Shown in pieces: positions 56,770 through 61,606 of a stretch of 61,606 bases of DNA. Numbering within the stretch: the first letter of the stretch is position 1; each line of letters opens with the position of its first letter. The position numbers and the translations under genes are program-made. The notes below the pieces were generated by a model. That model was given only the letters and a program-made list of their open reading frames with translations. It searched no databases and was not told the DNA's origin. This DNA is from Kiritimatiellota bacterium. Its GTDB lineage: Bacteria; Verrucomicrobiota; Kiritimatiellia; RFP12; UBA1067. The stretch covers positions 1-61,606 of the forward strand of contig WRJS01000004.1 in the NCBI GenBank assembly GCA_009778475.1. Direction: 5' to 3'.

Positions 56770-59556
56770 ATGTGGCGTTTGTTTGGGGTGTTTCTGGCGG
56801 TGCCGCTGGCGGTCGCGTCGGCGGCGGAGGTGAGGCTGTCGGCGGATGAGTGGATAGGCGATCCGCTGGTGTGGAGGGTGCGCGCGGAGGGGGTTCATGT
56901 GGCGCACACGAACGGGGATTCGGTGCTGACGTATGAGGCGGGGGCGTTGTCGGATGAGGTGTGCGTGAGGGCGTCGCTGACGGTTCACGCGGGCGGGCGG
57001 CGCGAGTGGGACTTGGCGGGGGTCGCGATCGTGGATGACGCGCGTAACTTCTGGCATCTGGCGATCGGGCGGGGTCCGCCGTCGCAGGGCTATAAGCCGT
57101 TCATGGAGCTGTGCGAGATGCGCGGGGGGGAGTGGCTGGCGCAGCGTAACCTCACGTTTGAGCATGGGGGCGGCAAGGGGCAGGGCTGGGAGTTCGGCAA
57201 GCCGTACACGCTGGAGCTCCGCATGGACAAGGGCGGGGTGTCGGGCAAGGTCACGGATGCGGGCGGTGAGGTGATGTTCAGCCAGCGGTATGCGTTCTCC
57301 GCGCCGGCGGTGACGCGCGGGCGGGCGGCGTTGCGGGTGCGTAACGCGTCGTGCGATTTCGCGGCGGTGGATGTCGCGTCGGGCGCGGCGCTGGCGGAGA
57401 AGGCGGCGGTGTTCCCGCCGTATGCGGGGATGGATCGTGCGGTGTCGGGTGTGAGGTCGGGGGCGACGGGCTTCTTCCGCGTGGAGCGGGGGGCTGACGG
57501 GCGTTGGTGGGCGATCGACCCGCTCGGGCGCGGGGTGGTGCTGCTGGGCGTTGACCATGTGACGTTCGGGGGGCATTGGTGCGAGAAGCTGGGCTACGCG
57601 CCGCACGGTCGCAAGAATGAGAAGAGGTACGCGGACAAGGGCGAGTGGGAGGCGGAGGCGCTCGGGCGGCTGAAGGCGTGGGGCTTCAATATGCTGGGCG
57701 CGGGGTGCGCCCCGTCGCTGAACCACAGGGGGCTGGTGCATACGGAGTTTCTGAGCATGGGCAACCACCTCGCGGGGCTGGGCGACGAGTATGACATCAC
57801 GCCCGATGAGCACCGCCCCTGCTCGGCGTTCCCCAACGTGTTCCACCCGGACTTCGAGGCGTTCTGCAATTACCGCGCGCGCCAGAGCTGCGCGCCGAAC
57901 AAGGGCGACCCGTGGCTGCTGGGGTACTTCATCGACAACGAGCTGGCGTGGTGGGGGAACGGGTCGTGGGACGCGCAGGACACGGGGCTCTTCGACGCGG
58001 TCATGAAGAAGGGCGCGGCGCACACCGCGAAGCTCGCCTTGCGCGACGCGCTGAAGGAGCAGGTGGGCGGCGACCTCGCGCGGTTCAACGGCGTGTGGGG
58101 GACGGCGCTCAAAGGCTTCGACGACATCCTCGCGCTCACCGCGCTGCCGCACGACACCGCGACGCGGCGGGCGCTGAAACTGGAGTTCCTGCGGCTCGCC
58201 GCCGACCGCTATTTCGCCGTCACGACCCGCGCCATCCGCGCCGCCGACCCGAACCACCTCGTGCTGGGCGCGCGCTTCGCGGGGACGGGCGGGGCGCACC
58301 CGGAGGTGTGGAAAATCAGCGGCAAGTATTGCGACATCGTGACCTTCAACTGCTACCCCATGGCGGACTTGAACGAGGGGCGTGTGTACACCGACTTCGG
58401 GCGCAAGGGCGAGCTGGTCTCGACGCATTTCGCGACGTATTACGACTATGTGAAACGCCCCATGCTCGTCACCGAATGGTCGTTCCCCGCGCTCGACGCG
58501 GGCTTGCCGAGCGTGCACGGCGCGGGGCAGCGGTTCTTCACGCAGGCGGAGCGCACCGACGCCACGCGCCTCTTCGCGCGCTCGATGCTGAGCCTCCCGT
58601 TCCTGCTCGGCTACGACTACTTCATGTGGGTGGACGAGCCAGCCCTGGGCATCAGCACACCCTTCCCCGAGGACTCCAACTACGGGCTCATCAACGAGGA
58701 CGGCAAGCCCTACGAACTGCTGACCGCAATGTTCACCGACCTTCACCGCGAAGCCCCCGCATGGCGGCTCAAGCCCGAGCCGGAAGCCGCGAGCAAAACC
58801 CCCGCCGCGCCCCTGACCGCGCTGGAGGTGGCGAAGAGAGGCGCGGTGAAAAATGCCCCTCCCGCGCTCTTCGTGCAGGGCGGGGTTGACAACGGCGTCA
58901 TCAAGCTGAACGGGAAAGTCGCGCCCGGCAGGATGGTTCAGGAAGTGACGGCGGGCGGCAAAACGTTCGGCGCGTACAACGCGATGCTGCACGTCTCCGT
59001 CAACGGGCAGAGCCGCTGGATCGACGCGAACCACGTGATCGCCGTGGACGGGGAGGTCGAGCGCAACGGCATTGCGGTCATCGACCTCACCTCTTCCGCG
59101 AGCGACGGCGACACCACGTTTGAAATCACGCACCGCCTCCACCTCCCCCCCGGTGCGCCGTGGTTCGTGAGCGAGTTCGTCTCCGCGAAAAACACCGGCA
59201 CGAAACCGCTCCACGTCAAAGGGATTTACTTCCGCCTCTACAGCCCGTTCAGCGACACCCCCGAGGCGTTCCCCCCGAACCTGTGGGGCGTGCCGGCGGC
59301 AGGGTGCTGGATGGACAAGGCGGACGGGCGTTTCTTCGGCGCCGCAGCCGGGCGCCAGTCCGGCATCCGCGTCGATTTCTGGACGGACGGGACGCACCGC
59401 TCGCAACACCCCGACGCGCGCCTCGAGGTCGATGTGCAGATCGCCCCCGGCGACACCTACCGCCCCGACGCGCCCGTCCACGTCATCTGCGCCACCGGCA
59501 CCGGCGACACCGCCACATGGACGGAGCTGCTGAAATCACTGGCTGCGTTCTTTTGA
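56770..59556 (+). CDS. Secreted agarase-like glycoside hydrolase
   Basis: 928 residues. Signal peptide ends ASAAE. Residues 20-205 are a LamG-like beta domain (RREWDLAGVAIVDDARNFWHL). Residues 230-660 are a TIM-barrel hydrolase resembling GH50/GH42-type agarases: GRWWAIDPLGRGVVLLGVDHV, LKAWGFNMLG, GYFIDNELAWWG with candidate acid/base E391, and LVTEWSFPALD with candidate nucleophile E569. The C-terminal 220 residues form an unassigned beta domain. It would cut beta-linked galactan-like polysaccharides outside the inner membrane; the exact substrate is not established. Confidence 0.85.
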   Translation: MWRLFGVFLAVPLAVASAAEVRLSADEWIGDPLVWRVRAEGVHVAHTNGDSVLTYEAGALSDEVCVRASLTVHAGGRREWDLAGVAIVDDARNFWHLAIGRGPPSQGYKPFMELCEMRGGEWLAQRNLTFEHGGGKGQGWEFGKPYTLELRMDKGGVSGKVTDAGGEVMFSQRYAFSAPAVTRGRAALRVRNASCDFAAVDVASGAALAEKAAVFPPYAGMDRAVSGVRSGATGFFRVERGADGRWWAIDPLGRGVVLLGVDHVTFGGHWCEKLGYAPHGRKNEKRYADKGEWEAEALGRLKAWGFNMLGAGCAPSLNHRGLVHTEFLSMGNHLAGLGDEYDITPDEHRPCSAFPNVFHPDFEAFCNYRARQSCAPNKGDPWLLGYFIDNELAWWGNGSWDAQDTGLFDAVMKKGAAHTAKLALRDALKEQVGGDLARFNGVWGTALKGFDDILALTALPHDTATRRALKLEFLRLAADRYFAVTTRAIRAADPNHLVLGARFAGTGGAHPEVWKISGKYCDIVTFNCYPMADLNEGRVYTDFGRKGELVSTHFATYYDYVKRPMLVTEWSFPALDAGLPSVHGAGQRFFTQAERTDATRLFARSMLSLPFLLGYDYFMWVDEPALGISTPFPEDSNYGLINEDGKPYELLTAMFTDLHREAPAWRLKPEPEAASKTPAAPLTALEVAKRGAVKNAPPALFVQGGVDNGVIKLNGKVAPGRMVQEVTAGGKTFGAYNAMLHVSVNGQSRWIDANHVIAVDGEVERNGIAVIDLTSSASDGDTTFEITHRLHLPPGAPWFVSEFVSAKNTGTKPLHVKGIYFRLYSPFSDTPEAFPPNLWGVPAAGCWMDKADGRFFGAAAGRQSGIRVDFWTDGTHRSQHPDARLEVDVQIAPGDTYRPDAPVHVICATGTGDTATWTELLKSLAAFF

Positions 59557-59620
59557 CAGGATTAACAGGATTGCTTGAAAAACCAGAAACTAGAAACTAA
59601 AAACTGTAAACTAAAAACTT
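59553..59620 (+). repeat. ACAGGATTAACAGGATT repeat and AAACT heptamers
   Basis: TGACAGGATTAACAGGATTG follows the stop of the hydrolase gene. Five 7-bp units with an AAACT core occupy 59586-59620, directly before the next start codon, where a ribosome site would be. Confidence 0.8.
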
Positions 59621-59624
59621 CTCT

Positions 59625-60356
59625 ATGAGCTGGCGCGGAAAAATCATGGGTGGGTATCTGGGGTCGCTGCTGGGACCGTGGGGAACGGTCGCGGGCGCGG
59701 CGGTCGGGCATTTCGCGGTTGACCGCAAAGCCCCAGCCGTCCAGCGCAAACAGGTCATGCGCCTGCTGGCGGTCGCGGCGGGGGCGCTCCACGATCTCGC
59801 GTGCTGCGACGGGAATTACACCCACGCGAAGGCGAACGTGATACGGGCAGTCCTGAAAGACCTGAACGCGACGCTCGGCAACCCGCTGAAAGAGGCGGAC
59901 GTGTCGTTCCTGATGGATGGCGCGACGCGCGTCGATCACGGGGTCATGCGGCTCGCGGAGATGGTGCGCGGTCATCAGCAGCTGGGGTGCGCGGCATTGT
60001 CGTGGTTCTGGCAGATCGCCGTGTGCGGCGGCGAGCCGTCCGCCCGCGAGGAGGATGTGATCGACCTGTTCACCGTTCACGCCGGGATACCGCCGCAGGA
60101 CGCGCAGTTCGTCGCCAGCCACTTCGTGCGGAGACCTGCCGGGGTTGGTGGGGGCGCGAACAACCGCCATGCCGCGTGTGACACCCTCGGTGTTCCCTAC
60201 ACGGCGACGCTCGAGGAGGTCAAACGCGCCTACCGCGCACTGAGCCAGAAATACCACCCCGACAAACACGCCGACCTCGACCCCGACATCCGCGCCCTGA
60301 CGGCGGAGAAGTTCGCCCAAGTCAAACGTGCCTACGACATCCTCTGCGATGAGTAA
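59625..60356 (+). CDS. TerB-like/J-domain co-chaperone (DjlA-like)
   Basis: 243 residues. The N-terminus has Gly-rich GGYLGSLLGPWGTVAGAAVGHF, as in DjlA-like proteins. Residues 40-155 look like a TerB-type helical domain with ACCDGNYTHAKANVIR. The J domain fills the last 70 residues: DTLGVPYTATLEEVKRAYRAL, KYHPDKH with the essential HPD, and FAQVKRAYDILC. It would stimulate a DnaK partner. No ribosome site precedes 59625 because a heptamer array abuts it; 59646 is an alternative start. Confidence 0.85.
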   Translation: MSWRGKIMGGYLGSLLGPWGTVAGAAVGHFAVDRKAPAVQRKQVMRLLAVAAGALHDLACCDGNYTHAKANVIRAVLKDLNATLGNPLKEADVSFLMDGATRVDHGVMRLAEMVRGHQQLGCAALSWFWQIAVCGGEPSAREEDVIDLFTVHAGIPPQDAQFVASHFVRRPAGVGGGANNRHAACDTLGVPYTATLEEVKRAYRALSQKYHPDKHADLDPDIRALTAEKFAQVKRAYDILCDE

Positions 60357-60397
60357 GCGGGGAGGGCTGGCGTATTCTTGTCCGTTGAAGAAACACC

Positions 60398-60426
60398 TTG
60401 ACGCTAGAATCCAGAATACCTATACT
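60398..60426 (+). promoter_or_regulatory. Promoter of trpC-trpF
   Basis: TTGACG at 60398-60403, 17-nt spacer, TATACT at 60421-60426. The short leader can fold into a hairpin (CGATG-TTTCTT with AAGAAA-CA-GCATCG, 60431-60460). No Trp-rich leader peptide is seen. Confidence 0.7.
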
Positions 60427-60478
60427 GCACGATGTTTCTTTTTGAAGAAACAGCATCGTTGCGGATGAAAACAGAACC

Positions 60479-61231
60479 ATGAATTTGAATCGTTTTAAGA
60501 TTGCGAAGGCGAGCGAGATTGAGCGGTTGCGTGGGCAACCGATGCCGTTACCGTTGGATACGCCGCGCACACGTTTCCTTGCGCCTCGTTCGGTGGGGGG
60601 ACGTGTGCGCGTGATTGCGGAGTACAAGCGTGCGTCGCCGTCGCGCGGCGTCATCAGCGAGCAATACACACCAGAGGTGATTGCGGATATCTACACGCGC
60701 GGTGGGGCATCCGCCATCTCGGTGCTCACGGAGGAGACTTATTTCAACGGGCATCTCGATTTCCTGCGGCGCGTGGCGGCACGGACGGCGTTGCCGCTGT
60801 TGCGGAAGGATTTCATTTTCGACGAGGCGCAAATCCGCGCGACCGCCGCGACACCCGCGAGTGCGCTGCTGCTGATTGTGGCGCTCACGCCGGACGTGGC
60901 GCACTTGCGCGGCCTGCGTGTGCTGGCGGAGTCGTTCGGCATGACGGCGGTGGTCGAGGTGTTCGATGAACGTGAACTGGATATTGCGCGCGCTGCTGGG
61001 TCGAGCGTGATACAGGTGAACAACCGTAACTTGGAGACGCTGGCGGTGGATGCGTCGGTCACGCGACGGCTGGTGTCGCGGCGGCTGGTGGGCGAGCGCT
61101 GGATCGCGGCGAGCGGTTACGAGTCGCGTGCGCAGCTTGACGCGCTTGACGGGTACGATGCCGCGCTCGTGGGTACGGCGCTGATGGCGAGCGCCGACCC
61201 AGAGGCGACGTTGAGGGCGTTGACGCGATGA
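60479..61231 (+). CDS. trpC: Indole-3-glycerol phosphate synthase
   Basis: 250 residues, normal length. Converts CdRP to indole-3-glycerol phosphate in tryptophan synthesis. Motifs: VIAEYKRASPSRG, ISVLTEETYFNGHLDFL, LLRKDFIFDEAQI with the catalytic Lys, IQVNNRNLETLAVD and AASGYESRAQLDAL. The stop overlaps the trpF start (ATGA), so the two are coupled. Confidence 0.96.
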   Translation: MNLNRFKIAKASEIERLRGQPMPLPLDTPRTRFLAPRSVGGRVRVIAEYKRASPSRGVISEQYTPEVIADIYTRGGASAISVLTEETYFNGHLDFLRRVAARTALPLLRKDFIFDEAQIRATAATPASALLLIVALTPDVAHLRGLRVLAESFGMTAVVEVFDERELDIARAAGSSVIQVNNRNLETLAVDASVTRRLVSRRLVGERWIAASGYESRAQLDALDGYDAALVGTALMASADPEATLRALTR

Positions 61232-61606
61232 CCAACGGGTTACTGATAAAAGTCTGCGGCATCACACGCCAAGGCGACGCGGAGGCGTGTGAGGCGTCGG
61301 GCGTGGATTTCTGCGGGTTCGTGTTTCACCCGCCGAGTCCGCGCAACGTGTCGGCGGCGGATGTGGCGCGTATCCGCACGGGAGAGATGCGGCGCGTGGG
61401 TGTGTTCACGACGCACGACACGGATGACATCCTCCGCACGATGGACGTGGCGCGGCTGGACTACGCGCAGCTTCACTCGGATCAGGGCGAGGCGTGTGCG
61501 GAGGCGATCGGTGCGGGGCGTGTCATCCGCGTGTGCTTCGCGTTGCCGGAGTCGCCGCGCTGCGCGACGTTCCTGCTCTTCGACAAGCCGTTCGACTGGC
61601 ACGATC
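61228..61606 (+). CDS. trpF: Phosphoribosylanthranilate isomerase (partial)
   Basis: 126 residues visible, cut by the window end. The start LLIKVCGITRQGDAEAC carries the family KxCGIT motif with its catalytic cysteine. FCGFVFHPPSPRNVSAADV, RVGVFT and YAQLHSDQ follow. The end would include the catalytic Asp region, outside the window. Confidence 0.94.
   Translation, partial: MTNGLLIKVCGITRQGDAEACEASGVDFCGFVFHPPSPRNVSAADVARIRTGEMRRVGVFTTHDTDDILRTMDVARLDYAQLHSDQGEACAEAIGAGRVIRVCFALPESPRCATFLLFDKPFDWHD

Noticed and set aside
56737-59481. Minus-strand open frame of about 910 codons
   Set aside because: It is antisense to the agarase-like hydrolase, which has a promoter, ribosome site, signal peptide and catalytic motifs.

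Overview
The window looks like a chromosomal segment from a Gram-negative member of the PVC superphylum, most likely an uncultured Kiritimatiellota-type bacterium. This is inferred from gene content, not from a marker gene. The supporting genes are lipid A and peptidoglycan genes (lpxK, murJ, murG), an ExbB/ExbD/TonB set, three large secreted proteins of the kind that join carbohydrate-binding-like, hydrazine-synthase-alpha-like and c-type haem modules, a PmoA-like/Gfo-Idh-MocA fusion, an agarase-like glycoside hydrolase, and abundant short intergenic repeats. Housekeeping genes are GC-rich. No tRNA, rRNA or CRISPR array was recognised.

Layout. 1-6 kb: the 5' part of a secreted LamG-domain protein, an intact IS1016-group IS1595-family element with perfect terminal repeats and an 8-bp target duplication, and a large helicase-nuclease gene (defence-like). 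6-22.3 kb: an accessory array. A predicted membrane-anchored ConA-like protein, a 760-residue secreted protein with a C-terminal module marked by GHGHQ and DVxPFxRALQLDGNP motifs, and a small secreted partner form a unit that occurs twice in a near-perfect 4.48-kb direct repeat. Between and after the copies lie orphan C-terminal modules, divergent partner paralogues, and truncated stubs of both. The partners and module 3' ends are visibly more AT-rich than the large gene's 5' part. The arrangement resembles orphan toxin/immunity cassettes of polymorphic toxin loci, but neither family is one I can name. 22.5-26.2 kb: an oxidoreductase fusion and an unknown secreted protein.

26.4-40.1 kb is mainly envelope and core metabolism: lpxK-murJ, an exported ankyrin-repeat protein, murG, exbB-exbD-tonB on the opposite strand, rsmD, coaD-yceD-rpmF-plsX and a secretin-like lipoprotein. 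40.3-54.4 kb: two large haem-binding secreted proteins flank an FAD-dependent oxidoreductase, a TrkA-type regulator, a radical SAM protein, signal peptidase I, a ParE/RelE-type toxin-antitoxin pair and lepA. 54.4-61.6 kb: an RRM RNA-binding protein behind a long structured leader, an MscS channel, an agarase-like glycoside hydrolase, a TerB/J-domain protein and trpC-trpF (trpF is cut by the window end).

Intergenic DNA is full of dispersed elements: arrays of 7-bp units with different consensus at each site, REP-like hairpins, GGAGGGCGAG palindromes and CACAGAG-type repeats. Some have entered coding DNA: one heptamer array encodes the signal peptide of the large array protein, and REP or heptamer DNA encodes the C-terminal tails of MurJ and MurG. 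Several genes have good -35/-10 boxes so close to the start codon that their mRNAs may be leaderless.
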